DNA from: Pontibacillus yanchengensis
GTDB lineage: Bacteria; Bacillota; Bacilli; Bacillales; BH030062
NCBI RefSeq assembly: GCF_009856295.1
Contig: NZ_WMEU01000002.1
Coordinates: 186,001 to 250,000 of the forward strand
Direction: 5' to 3'
Length of the DNA: 64,000 nucleotides
Part shown: in pieces, positions 56,088-64,000 of the stretch
Layout: each line of letters opens with the position of its first letter
Position numbering within the stretch: position 1 is the first letter of the stretch
The notes under the pieces: model-generated
What the model was told of the DNA's origin: nothing
The model's input: only the letters and a program-made list of their open reading frames with translations
The model's database searches: none
Made by a program: the position numbers and the translations under genes

Positions 56088-56777
56088 TTGTCTGAAACCT
56101 CTGTACTAATTAAACATGTCCCCCGGGAAGATCGACCACGTGAACGGATGATCCAACTGGGGGCTAAGCATCTATCAAACCAAGAGTTGCTAGCTATTTT
56201 ATTAGGCAGTGGGATGAAAAATGAGTCTGTTATTTCTTTATCACAACGTGTATTGATTCACTTTGAAGGCTTGATGTTATTACGAGATGCAACGATTGAG
56301 GAACTGACAGCCATTCGAGGCATTGGAACAGCGAAGGCAGTGGTGATTTTAGCCGCATTAGAATTAGCGAAGCGTCTTCATAATCATAAGCCGAGTGAAC
56401 GTTACATTATTAAAAGTCCAGAAGATGGCGCAGACTTTGTCATGGAAGAAATGCGTGATCTACATCAAGAACATTTCGTATGTATTTTCCTCAATACGAA
56501 AAACCAAGTCATTCACCGCCAAACGATTTTTATCGGGAGTTTAAACGCCTCCATTGTCCACCCAAGAGAAGTCTTCAAAGAAGCGGTTAAACGCTCCGCA
56601 GCCTCCATCATATGTGCTCACAACCACCCCTCAGGTGATCCCACCCCATCTCAAGAAGATATCCATGTAACCCGAAGATTAACGGAATGTGGCAAGATGT
56701 TAGGTATTGAAGTGCTAGATCATATCGTTATAGGAGATCGTAAGTTTGTTTCCCTGAAAGAGAAAGGGTATTTGTAA
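56088..56777 (+). CDS. radC: RadC family JAMM-domain protein
   Basis: A 229-residue protein from TTG 56088 behind AGGGAGGCGATGG. An N-terminal helix-hairpin-helix (about 45-95, IEELTAIRGIGTAKA) precedes the JAB/MPN domain with His178, His180 and Asp191 (AHNHPSGDPTPSQED). Metal-binding residues are intact. Its role in repair or recombination is debated. It sits between maf and mreB as in Bacillus. Confidence 0.95.
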   Translation: MSETSVLIKHVPREDRPRERMIQLGAKHLSNQELLAILLGSGMKNESVISLSQRVLIHFEGLMLLRDATIEELTAIRGIGTAKAVVILAALELAKRLHNHKPSERYIIKSPEDGADFVMEEMRDLHQEHFVCIFLNTKNQVIHRQTIFIGSLNASIVHPREVFKEAVKRSAASIICAHNHPSGDPTPSQEDIHVTRRLTECGKMLGIEVLDHIVIGDRKFVSLKEKGYL

Positions 56778-56808
56778 TGTATTTGTAATCAGGATGTAAG
56801 AAATTTCG

Positions 56809-56836
56809 GCCCTCACGTATTAAGTGAGGGCTTTTT
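56809..56836 (+). terminator. radC terminator
   Basis: GCCCTCAC (56809-56816) pairs with GTGAGGGC (56824-56831), followed by five T. Confidence 0.85.
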
Positions 56837-57003
56837 CATGTTTTGACATATGTTGTTAGAATTACGTTCTAAATTTTTCTGATTCTTTAAATGCCTGAAG
56901 TCGTATTAACCTGTTATTCTAATATTAAATTAAATGTTTATGAAAAGCTCTATGTAATGCTCATTAATCTTGCTAGAACTAACTCAAAAAGGGGTCGCTT
57001 AAA

Positions 57004-57680
57004 ATGTATAAATTAAAGTATATTCTTTTAGTTAATATACTTGTAGCATTTATACTTTAGGTTTTAATAATATCCATACAGAGATGCAAAAAGGGAAAAG
57101 CCAACCCAATATTAGTTCTAAAGAAGAAAATTCCTCAAATGGCGAGCAAAAAGAAGTGAAACAAATTAATGCTCAGGTCAAGGGTTATACTTTTGAAGAA
57201 TCTGTAAAAGAAGCGGAGTTAATTGCTAGAGTGAAAATTAACTCAACTGGAGGAGAAGTTGGTGGAAATCTTCCAAAAACAATATTTGATTCTACCGTAC
57301 AAGAAATCTATAAAGGTAAAAATTCGCTCAAAGGAAAAGGTTCGATAATAATTTTACAAGCTGGTACGGATGAAGTAGTTGTTAATAATATTGAACCATT
57401 TCAAAAGGGAGATGAATTACTTTTATTCTTAAATGAAGCTAGAAACAAGGATAACACTTATTGGATTCTAGGAGAGTATTCAAATTACTATGAAGTTAAA
57501 GATAATGAGATTGTAAAAAAGAACTTCGCTTCTGAAAGTTTAAAGGATATATCTAAAGAAGTGAAAAAGAAAGAATTTTCAATACAAGGTCTTAATAAAG
57601 AAGTTGAAAAGGTACAGCAACATTTTGAGAAAGACACATTTATTATTGAATTGAAAAAAGAAATCAAGAAGCAACAGTAA
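57004..57680 (+). pseudogene. Secreted protein gene, frameshifted in the signal peptide
   Basis: ATG 57004, behind AAAAAGGGG, opens a signal-peptide-like sequence (MYKLKYILLVNILVAFIL) that meets a stop at 57058-57060. The reading frame continues directly in the next frame (GFNNIHTEMQKGK...) to 57680. Adding one T to the CTTT run at 57055-57058 would rejoin them into one protein of about 225 residues. The mature part has a beta-rich domain (about 55-150, ELIARVKINSTGG, FQKGDELLLFLNEA) and a lysine-rich helical tail. No family is recognised. It is absent from this place in B. subtilis, and codon use is AT-rich. Confidence 0.65.
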
Positions 57681-58097
57681 AAAAATGATTTTATAAGCGT
57701 AAGTATAGTAGATAAAAGATAAGGAAGAAGTACCTTGTTATATTTTAATCTGCTATCAAGTTTGTTTCACTAAAATAGATAGGGTACCGGTAATAAATAT
57801 TTTCTTATAGTAGATTCCACTATCATGCGCCTTCCAGCCCAATATTTTGGAGCATTCCTACAAAAATACCTACCCATAACACTATCTATTTTTTCTATTT
57901 TTTCGTATAATTGAAATGACAAAATAGCTATGTAAGCGCCATTCGTTAGGTATTTTATACGTTTGGCGCTTCTTAACGTGATTTTTGTAAAAAAATGTTG
58001 GGTGATACATACATTCGGGAACAAGAAAGATAGTTATCTTAACATTTCATTGAATAGTATAGAATAGGTTGTTTGTACAAAAGAAAGGAAGATGAAC
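57681..58097. other. Intergenic region upstream of mreB
   Basis: About 415 nt. One minus-strand open frame (57770-58024) has no ribosome site and is not accepted. A weak promoter candidate for mreB is TTAACA (58039-58044) with TAGAAT (58060-58065). Confidence 0.4.
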
Positions 58098-59138
58098 GTG
58101 GTTGGATTTGGATTTTCCCAAGACCTTGGAATCGATTTAGGTACTGCGAATACATTAGTTTTTTTGAAAGGCAAGGGTGTCGTTGTACGCGAACCATCAG
58201 TTGTTGCCAAAAATAACAATACAGGACAAATTGAAGCTGTCGGAAATTCAGCAAAGAATATGATAGGCCGTACGCCGGCAAATATTTCGGTCATACGTCC
58301 AATGAAGGACGGCGTGATTGCGGATTATGATACGACTGCTGCTATGATGAAGTATTACATCAAGAAGGCGCAAAAAACACGCTCCTCGTTTGCTAGAAAG
58401 CCAAATGTTATGGTTTGTGTTCCATCAGGTATTACGATGGTAGAAGAACGTGCTGTGATTGATGCGACAAAACAAGCTGGTGCTCGGGATGCATTCCCAA
58501 TCGCAGAACCTTTTGCTGCAGCCATAGGGGCAGGATTGCCTGTGTGGGAGCCTACTGGTAGTATGGTAGTAGATATTGGCGGAGGTACGACTGAGGTAGC
58601 GATCATTTCTCTTGGTGGGATTGTGACGAGCCAGTCGATACGTGTTGCCGGTGATGAGATGGATGAGTCCATTACGCAATACATTCGAAAGCAATATAAT
58701 CTAATGATTGGGGAGCGCTCTGCTGAAACGCTTAAGATGGAAATTGGTACAGCAGGTAAGCCACAAGAAAATGACGAATTAGATATACGTGGGCGTGATT
58801 TAGTCACAGGATTACCAAAAACCATCACGATTACAGCAGAAGAGATTTCTCGCTCCTTACAAGATACGGTTGATCAAATTGTCGACGCTGTCAAAGTAAC
58901 GTTAGAAAAAACACCTCCAGAGTTAGCAGCTGACATTATGGACCGAGGAATTGTGTTAACAGGTGGTGGAGCTATGCTCAAGAAGCTTGATGATGTAATT
59001 AGTAATGAAACTCAGATGCCAGTATTTGTTGCAGAAGATCCATTAGATTGTGTGGCGATTGGCACAGGTAAATCGCTTGAGTACATTCATCACTTTAGAT
59101 CGCAACCAAATGTTGCTACTAGAACTAACATGGAGTAA
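58098..59138 (+). CDS. mreB: Rod shape-determining protein MreB
   Basis: A 346-residue actin homologue that guides side-wall synthesis. It shows [14 protein letters not shown] (phosphate 1 loop), [33 protein letters not shown] and [14 protein letters not shown] 58098 is chosen since AAAGGAAG lies seven bases before it; ATG 58092 in the same frame is an alternative. First gene of the mreBCD-minCD series. Confidence 0.98.
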   Translation: MVGFGFSQDLGIDLGTANTLVFLKGKGVVVREPSVVAKNNNTGQIEAVGNSAKNMIGRTPANISVIRPMKDGVIADYDTTAAMMKYYIKKAQKTRSSFARKPNVMVCVPSGITMVEERAVIDATKQAGARDAFPIAEPFAAAIGAGLPVWEPTGSMVVDIGGGTTEVAIISLGGIVTSQSIRVAGDEMDESITQYIRKQYNLMIGERSAETLKMEIGTAGKPQENDELDIRGRDLVTGLPKTITITAEEISRSLQDTVDQIVDAVKVTLEKTPPELAADIMDRGIVLTGGGAMLKKLDDVISNETQMPVFVAEDPLDCVAIGTGKSLEYIHHFRSQPNVATRTNME

Positions 59139-59150
59139 GTAGGTGTAATT

Positions 59151-60053
59151 ATGCCATCGTTTTTCAGGAACAAGCGTTTAATCCTTATCCTTATTAGCAT
59201 CATTCTCTTGGTGGCATTAATTGGCTTTACGATGAGAGATCGTGATAACTTAACATGGCCAGAAGAGTTTTTACAGGATACGATTGGTGGGGTACAAACT
59301 GTTTTTCATACTCCGGTCCAATTTGTTACTGGAATCTATGATAATATAAAAGACATACGACAAACTTATGAACAAAATCAAATGTTAAAAGCTAGAGTAT
59401 CCGAATTTAAGGACTTATTAATTGATGTGAAGCAATTAAAGAAGGATAACGAAGAACTACGAAAGTTACTTGATAAACAAGAGAATATGAGTGATTATGA
59501 AGAAATTCCAGCAACTGTTATCGCACGTAGTCCAGAACCTCGTTGGTTCAAGCAATTAACAATAAACAAGGGGAAAAGACATGGTGTGAAAGCCAATATG
59601 GCTGTTATTACTGGTGATGGATTAGTAGGGAAAATTCAGTCCACATCTGCGGTAACCTCTACTGTTCAGTTGTTAAGTGGCTTTGATCGCTCAAACGTCA
59701 TCCATGGGGTTATTTTAGGCGGAGAAGATGACAAAGATCAATATGGTCTTATCGAGGCACCTGATGACAAACAGAAAGACGCTTTACTATTAAAGAAGAT
59801 TCCTTATGAAGCAAAAATCGAAAAAGGTCAGACGGTTGTCAGCTCAGGCATGGGAGGCGTATTCCCTAAAGGTCTATTAATCGGAAAGATTGAGAAGGTT
59901 GTCATAGATGAATATGGCTTGACTCAGACAGCTTACGTAGAACCAGCAGCAGATTTATATGATATTAATCATGTATCCGTTGTAGATCGAGCAAGTTATT
60001 CACCATCATTAGACGAGCCGCCATCTACATCAAAGGAGGAAGATAGTGAATGA
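59151..60053 (+). CDS. mreC: Rod shape-determining protein MreC
   Basis: A 300-residue bitopic protein: membrane helix at about 10-27, coiled coil at about 65-112, and two beta domains (from VIARSPEPRWFKQLTINKGK onward, with SSGMGGVFPKGLLIGKI). It connects MreB to the elongasome outside the membrane. The C terminus is a short acidic tail. Its stop overlaps the mreD start (ATGA). Confidence 0.96.
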   Translation: MPSFFRNKRLILILISIILLVALIGFTMRDRDNLTWPEEFLQDTIGGVQTVFHTPVQFVTGIYDNIKDIRQTYEQNQMLKARVSEFKDLLIDVKQLKKDNEELRKLLDKQENMSDYEEIPATVIARSPEPRWFKQLTINKGKRHGVKANMAVITGDGLVGKIQSTSAVTSTVQLLSGFDRSNVIHGVILGGEDDKDQYGLIEAPDDKQKDALLLKKIPYEAKIEKGQTVVSSGMGGVFPKGLLIGKIEKVVIDEYGLTQTAYVEPAADLYDINHVSVVDRASYSPSLDEPPSTSKEEDSE

Positions 60054-60589
60054 AGCGTTTACTCCTTCCTCTTACCCTGTTACTTTTTCTTGTATTAGAA
60101 GGAACTGCTATGGATTTCCTTCCAAAAGAATGGCTACTTGCAGATTATTATATTATTCCTCACTGGGTACTCGTTGTGTTAACCTACATAGCGATATTTT
60201 ATGATTTCGATTCTACCTATTATTGTGTTTTATATGGAATTATTTTTGGACTTCTAATTGATTTAATCTATACAGATATGCTTGGTGTATATATGTTTAC
60301 CTACGGATTAGTTATTTACATAACACATGGATTGAAAAAGTTGCTCCACTCGAATGTGTTTGTCACTTTACTCTTAACGATGATTGCAATTGTCACGGCA
60401 GATACAACTATTTATGTGTTATATTCCTTCATTCAGGCAACCGAGATGGTGTGGGAAAGCTATATATTAATGAGTTTACTGCCTACGTTAGCTGCAAATG
60501 TATTATTTGCACTGGTATTGTATCCATTATTGCCGGGGAAATTGCAAGAGTGGTCAGAATCTCAATTGAAGAGGTCGAATGCTATATGA
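60050..60589 (+). CDS. mreD: Rod shape-determining protein MreD
   Basis: A 179-residue membrane protein with about five helices, starting MKRLLLPLTLLLFLVLEGTAMDFLP. It shows the typical YGIIFGLLIDLIYTDMLGVYMFTYGL block. The ATGA overlap with mreC indicates coupling. About 180 nt of spacer with no recognised gene separate it from minC. Confidence 0.94.
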   Translation: MKRLLLPLTLLLFLVLEGTAMDFLPKEWLLADYYIIPHWVLVVLTYIAIFYDFDSTYYCVLYGIIFGLLIDLIYTDMLGVYMFTYGLVIYITHGLKKLLHSNVFVTLLLTMIAIVTADTTIYVLYSFIQATEMVWESYILMSLLPTLAANVLFALVLYPLLPGKLQEWSESQLKRSNAI

Positions 60590-60771
60590 GAGCATGCTGG
60601 AGTAGGGAAATATAATATTCCAATGGTATATGTGCTTGAAATCTAAAAGTGTAATCCTAGGCCTGGTATTCCGAGTTTTTTGGTAAGGAAATGTTCCTCG
60701 GCTTTGAATATTTCCTTTAAACAGGATTTCATGATGCTTTAGTCGAATATATTGTTTGAGGTGAAGCTTCC

Positions 60772-61458
60772 GTGAGTAACAAGAAGCAAATTGTAACCAT
60801 AAAAGGAACAAAAGACGGACTGACGTTGCATATTGATGATGCTTGCTCCTTTGAAGAAGTATTAAAAGAATTAGATCATAAATTGTTGCGAAACTATGTG
60901 GATGAAGACCAGCCTATGATTACCGTAAGCATTCAATTAGGGAATCGGTACTTAAATGAAGACCAATTAGAACAACTTCGTGATGTCGTTCGTGCTCATA
61001 ATAAACTCGTCATCCATTCGATTGAATCAGATGTTATTACAAAAGAAGAGGCGATAGAATGGATGAAAGATAGTGAAATTACATCTTTATTTAAAGTTGT
61101 AAGAAGTGGACAAGTGATCGATGTTCGTGGTGATGTACTACTCGTAGGCGATGTGAACCCGGGTGGTAAGATTGCTGCGACAGGTAATATTTATGTGATG
61201 GGTCACCTTAGAGGAATCGCCCATGCCGGTGTTAATGGCAATACGAATGCTATTATTGCTGCATCTTATATGAGGCCAAGTCAATTGCGAATTGCAAATT
61301 ATATAAGTCGTTCTCCAGACTATGATACAGAAGGCGTTTATATGGAATGTGGCTACATCGATCTAAATCAAGAAAAGATTATTATTGATCGTTTACAACT
61401 GCTCAATCAGAAACGACCTGATTTAAGTGGGTTAGAAAGGAGAATGCTGAATGGGTGA
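60772..61458 (+). CDS. minC: Septum site-determining protein MinC
   Basis: A 228-residue FtsZ-polymerisation inhibitor. The N-terminal domain (about 1-100) and the C-terminal beta-helical domain (about 115-220; QVIDVRGDVLLVGDVNPGGKIAATGNIYVMGHLRG) are both complete. GTG 60772 follows TGAGGTGAAG. It overlaps minD by 8 nt. Confidence 0.97.
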   Translation: MSNKKQIVTIKGTKDGLTLHIDDACSFEEVLKELDHKLLRNYVDEDQPMITVSIQLGNRYLNEDQLEQLRDVVRAHNKLVIHSIESDVITKEEAIEWMKDSEITSLFKVVRSGQVIDVRGDVLLVGDVNPGGKIAATGNIYVMGHLRGIAHAGVNGNTNAIIAASYMRPSQLRIANYISRSPDYDTEGVYMECGYIDLNQEKIIIDRLQLLNQKRPDLSGLERRMLNG

Positions 61459-62248
61459 ATCGATTGTAATAACATCAGGAAAAGGTGGCGTTGGTAAAAC
61501 GACCACAACAGCAAATGTAGGAACAGCATTAGCCTTAATGGGTAAGAAAGTGTGTTTAGTTGACACAGATATTGGCTTGCGGAACCTAGACGTAGTGATG
61601 GGATTGGAGAACCGAATCATCTACGATATTGTTGACGTCATTCAAGAACGTTGTAAGCTAAAGCAAGCATTAATAAAAGATAAACGATTTGAAGCGTTAT
61701 CCTTGTTACCTGCTGCTCAAACCAGCGATAAATCTGATTTAACTCCAGAAGGCATGGTGAAGATTGTGCAGGAGTTAAAGCAAGACTTTGATTACATAAT
61801 CATTGATTGTCCAGCAGGCATCGAGCAAGGCTATAAAAACGCTGTTGCTGGGGCTGATAAAGCGATTGTTGTAACAACTCCTGAGAAGTCTTCTGTAAGA
61901 GATGCAGACCGAATCATTGGTTTATTAGAGCAAGAAGAAATTGAATCTCCACGTTTAATCGTCAATCGAATTCGGAATCATATGGTTGAAAACGGGGATA
62001 TGTTAGACGTAGATGAAATTGTAACGATTTTATCTATTGATTTATTAGGAATTGTCGCGGATGATGATCAGGTTATCAAAGCATCTAACCATGGAGAGCC
62101 GATTGCTTTTCAACCGAATACAAAAGCTTCATTAGCGTATCGTAATATTTCACGCCGTATCTTAGGCGAGTCTGTCCCACTTCTTTCTTTAGAAGAAGAA
62201 AAAGGGATGTTTGCAAAGGTGAAACGGTTCTTTGGTATTCGTTCCTAA
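61451..62248 (+). CDS. minD: Septum site-determining ATPase MinD
   Basis: A 265-residue ParA-type ATPase with the deviant Walker A GKGGVGKTT (10-18), DTDIGLRNLDVVMGLE, DYIIIDCPAG and a C-terminal amphipathic membrane-targeting helix (MFAKVKRFFGIRS). It recruits MinC to the membrane. AAAGGAGAA lies within the end of minC. A terminator follows. Confidence 0.98.
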   Translation: MGESIVITSGKGGVGKTTTTANVGTALALMGKKVCLVDTDIGLRNLDVVMGLENRIIYDIVDVIQERCKLKQALIKDKRFEALSLLPAAQTSDKSDLTPEGMVKIVQELKQDFDYIIIDCPAGIEQGYKNAVAGADKAIVVTTPEKSSVRDADRIIGLLEQEEIESPRLIVNRIRNHMVENGDMLDVDEIVTILSIDLLGIVADDDQVIKASNHGEPIAFQPNTKASLAYRNISRRILGESVPLLSLEEEKGMFAKVKRFFGIRS

Positions 62249-62259
62249 TAATAAAAGTG

Positions 62260-62292
62260 AAGTTCTGCTGGTTACCAGTAGAACTTTTTTTG
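62260..62292 (+). terminator. minCD terminator
   Basis: AAGTTCTGCTGG (62260-62271) pairs with CCAGTAGAACTT (62275-62286) around a TTA loop, then a T run. Confidence 0.85.
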
Positions 62293-62339
62293 TGTAGTGT
62301 ACTATAAAATGTTGGCTTGTGTAACGTAATAAATATAGA

Positions 62340-62579
62340 GGCGACGTCCAGCTCCAGCGCCCAGCGTCTAGTATACTTCCCTCGCTTACGTACGATAAGT
62401 TAACATCGAATCACGCATGTTTTCGTGTTGCCTTTGTCTCCTACGAGGTTAGATGAAGTGCTGGAGTGATGGAGGTTCGATTAAAACCGCTGCACCGTGC
62501 AGCAACATCGAACTAACCTACGTCGTGTAGGCCGCAGCATATACGTCGCTAAACGGGCGCCCTGAGCTTTTGTTCCTGT
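62340..62579 (-). repeat. Interspersed non-coding repeat, copy 2
   Basis: About 240 nt in the opposite orientation to the copy at 19634-19892. Read on the minus strand it starts AGCTCAGGGCGCC and ends CTGGACGTCGC. Inner inverted repeats occur, such as GCTGCAC/GTGCAGC within GTTCGAT...ATCGAAC, so its RNA would fold. GC-rich compared with its flanks; no reading frame. Confidence 0.8.
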
Positions 62580-62667
62580 GGTGAAGTTTTTCTTGGGTGA
62601 GTTTCATATCTTGTCCATTCTTCTCATAGACTTTTATAAAGTATGCAGAAAGAAATGAGGAGAGGCT

Positions 62668-63453
62668 ATGAACAAAGATGCACGCGATATTCGGAAATCA
62701 ATTGCTCAACGGAAGAAACAACGGGAATTAGGAGGAGATCGAAATCGATCAACTTCTGTTCCTATTTCTCACATCCAAGAGGAAGAAAAGCATGGATATT
62801 TACCTTTTTTCTCAGATGATGAAAAGCAGAGTGCAACCTCTCAGATCTTTTCCGCTTTTGTCTTTAAAGCAATCATAGCAGCGATATTATTTTTTTCCGT
62901 AGCCATTGTGTATCGAGTCGACAGCCAATTATTCGAGACTCCAAAACAATGGGTCAATCAGGCTATTACACAGGAATTCCAATTTGCTTCTGTGAATAAA
63001 TGGTACCAAGAAAAATTTGGTGAACCATTCGCTTTTCTACCTCAAAACCCTACAAATAATGGGGGTAGTCAACCTGCAATGACGGAACAATTTGCTCTAC
63101 CGGTGAACGGAACAATAAGTGAATCATTTCAAAAAAATGGTCAGGGTATCGTGATATCTACAGATGATGCAGCTCAAGTTCACGCATCAGACGGAGGAAC
63201 CGTTGAGTTCGTAGGCAAAAAAGCAGAAACGGAAAATACCGTCATCATTCAGCATGCTGACGGAACTAAATCCTACTATGGTTTTTTGGAAAGTATGGAT
63301 GTCACACAATATGAACAAGTTACTCATGGTCAAGTCATTGGAACAACTTCTTCAACTACGGAAGGACAGGGAAAACCATTCTACTTCGCTATTCAACAAG
63401 GGAATCAGTTCGTAGATCCGATTAAGGTGATTCAAGTTGATGAGCAACCTTAA
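62668..63453 (+). CDS. spoIVFA: Stage IV sporulation protein FA
   Basis: A 261-residue sporulation membrane protein that holds the SpoIVFB protease and BofA in complex. A basic cytoplasmic N terminus (NKDARDIRKSIAQRKKQREL) is followed by one membrane helix (about 57-81) and a LytM/M23-like domain (about 145-255, LPVNGTISESF, VIIQHADGTKSYYGF) lacking the metal-ligand His/Asp of active peptidases. ATG 62668 has GAGGAGAGG upstream. The stop overlaps spoIVFB by 14 nt. Confidence 0.93.
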   Translation: MNKDARDIRKSIAQRKKQRELGGDRNRSTSVPISHIQEEEKHGYLPFFSDDEKQSATSQIFSAFVFKAIIAAILFFSVAIVYRVDSQLFETPKQWVNQAITQEFQFASVNKWYQEKFGEPFAFLPQNPTNNGGSQPAMTEQFALPVNGTISESFQKNGQGIVISTDDAAQVHASDGGTVEFVGKKAETENTVIIQHADGTKSYYGFLESMDVTQYEQVTHGQVIGTTSSTTEGQGKPFYFAIQQGNQFVDPIKVIQVDEQP

Positions 63454-64000
63454 TGTATTCCGTCACTTCCATGTCCATCCGGTCTTATGGGTAATGGTAG
63501 GGGTTGGAATCTTAACCGGTTCCTTTTTACAGCTTTTATCTATTTTCTTAATCGTGTTAGCGCATGAATTGGGTCATTACGGAATGGCCCTTTTTTTTCG
63601 CTGGCGCATTCGAACAGTTATGCTATGGCCGTTTGGAGGTGTGATGGAAACGGATGAGCATCACACACGTCCATTTAAGGAAGAAGCTGCTGTTATTTTA
63701 GCGGGTCCATTTCAACATTTATGGATTTTTGGAGTTATTGCGATATTAGACGCTTCCTCTATTCTATCGAGTGGGTTAGTTGAGCTTCTATATACGTATA
63801 ATGTAGTTATTTTGTTGTTTAATTTATTGCCGATTTGGCCATTGGATGGTGGTAAGATAATGTTCTTACTTCTTTCTCATCATTTTCCTTTTGTCAAAGC
63901 TCAAGTATACTCGCTGTATTGTTCTTTAGTTTTATTAGTTGTTACTTTTGGGCTCAGCTTATTCTTCTTCCCTTTTTCGTTAAGTACGATTATGTTAGGT
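63440..64000 (+). CDS. spoIVFB: Stage IV sporulation protein FB, SigK-processing protease (partial)
   Basis: An S2P-type intramembrane metalloprotease that removes the pro-sequence of SigK in the mother cell. 187 residues are visible and the 3' end is beyond the window. The zinc motif HELGH lies at 42-46 and the third ligand Asp136 in LLPIWPLDGGK. Start ATG 63440 overlaps the end of spoIVFA, as in Bacillus. Confidence 0.95.
   Translation, partial: MSNLNVFRHFHVHPVLWVMVGVGILTGSFLQLLSIFLIVLAHELGHYGMALFFRWRIRTVMLWPFGGVMETDEHHTRPFKEEAAVILAGPFQHLWIFGVIAILDASSILSSGLVELLYTYNVVILLFNLLPIWPLDGGKIMFLLLSHHFPFVKAQVYSLYCSLVLLVVTFGLSLFFFPFSLSTIMLG

Larger units (their letters stand above)
62249..62667. other. 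Intergenic region between minD and spoIVFA
   Basis: Contains the minD terminator, a short motif shared with 36571-36605 (62305-62337) and the full-length repeat copy 2. No gene seen. Confidence 0.5.

Noticed and set aside
57770-58024. 84-codon minus-strand frame upstream of mreB
   Set aside because: No ribosome site before the TTG start, no coding-like composition, and it covers the likely mreB promoter region.
1-64000. CRISPR arrays and complete insertion sequences
   Set aside because: No regularly spaced direct repeats and no transposase gene were seen in the window; the repeats present are single-unit intergenic elements.

Overview
The window reads as chromosome of a low-GC, endospore-forming member of the Bacillaceae. 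The gene order ysoA-tig-clpX-lonB-lonA-ysxC-hemAXCDBL-spoVID-ysxE-valS-folC and spoIIB-maf-radC-mreBCD-minCD-spoIVFA-spoIVFB is the classical Bacillus order, and the Glu/Asp-rich exported proteins hint at a moderately halophilic relative (Pontibacillus/Halobacillus/Virgibacillus-like). The genus is inference.

Region 1 (1 to about 10057) is the right-hand part of an integrated element, visibly richer in CpG and TCG/ACG/GCG codons than the rest. It carries a row of small phage-like genes, several coiled-coil proteins, a TP901-type tail tape-measure gene, a phage HTH protein, a small lipoprotein, an oppositely oriented XRE-type repressor with a dyad operator, and a tail-to-att cassette of an FtsK/SpoIIIE-type ATPase, a replication-relaxation protein and a secreted or membrane protein. 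It stops exactly at a 46-nt 3' fragment of a tRNA-Arg(TCT) gene, the attachment site. Distal tail, lysis and integrase genes are not in view; the left end lies outside the window. Two similar kink-turn-like RNA structures flank one of its small genes.

Region 2 (10.3-36.5 kb) is conserved housekeeping DNA: protein quality control (trigger factor, ClpX, LonB, LonA), the GTPase YsxC, the haem operon to glutamate-semialdehyde aminotransferase, spore morphogenesis (SpoVID, YsxE), a T-box-controlled valS, and folC.

Region 3 (34.8-53.8 kb) replaces the single comC gene found between folC and spoIIB in B. subtilis with a complete type IV pilus locus: a GGDEF protein, membrane and VanW-like proteins, pilB-pilT-pilC, a 1214-residue von Willebrand A adhesin with N-terminal ISGN repeats, a convergent minor-pilin operon (PilV/PilW/PilX-like), the major pilin, the prepilin peptidase and pilM-pilN-pilO.

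Region 4 (54.2-64 kb) holds spoIIB, maf, radC, a frameshifted secreted-protein gene, mreBCD, minCD and spoIVFA/FB, linking septum, cell shape and sporulation. Three copies (two long, one internally deleted) of one interspersed non-coding repeat lie at 19.6, 54.0 and 62.3 kb, and an unrelated long hairpin lies after hemL. The window ends inside spoIVFB.
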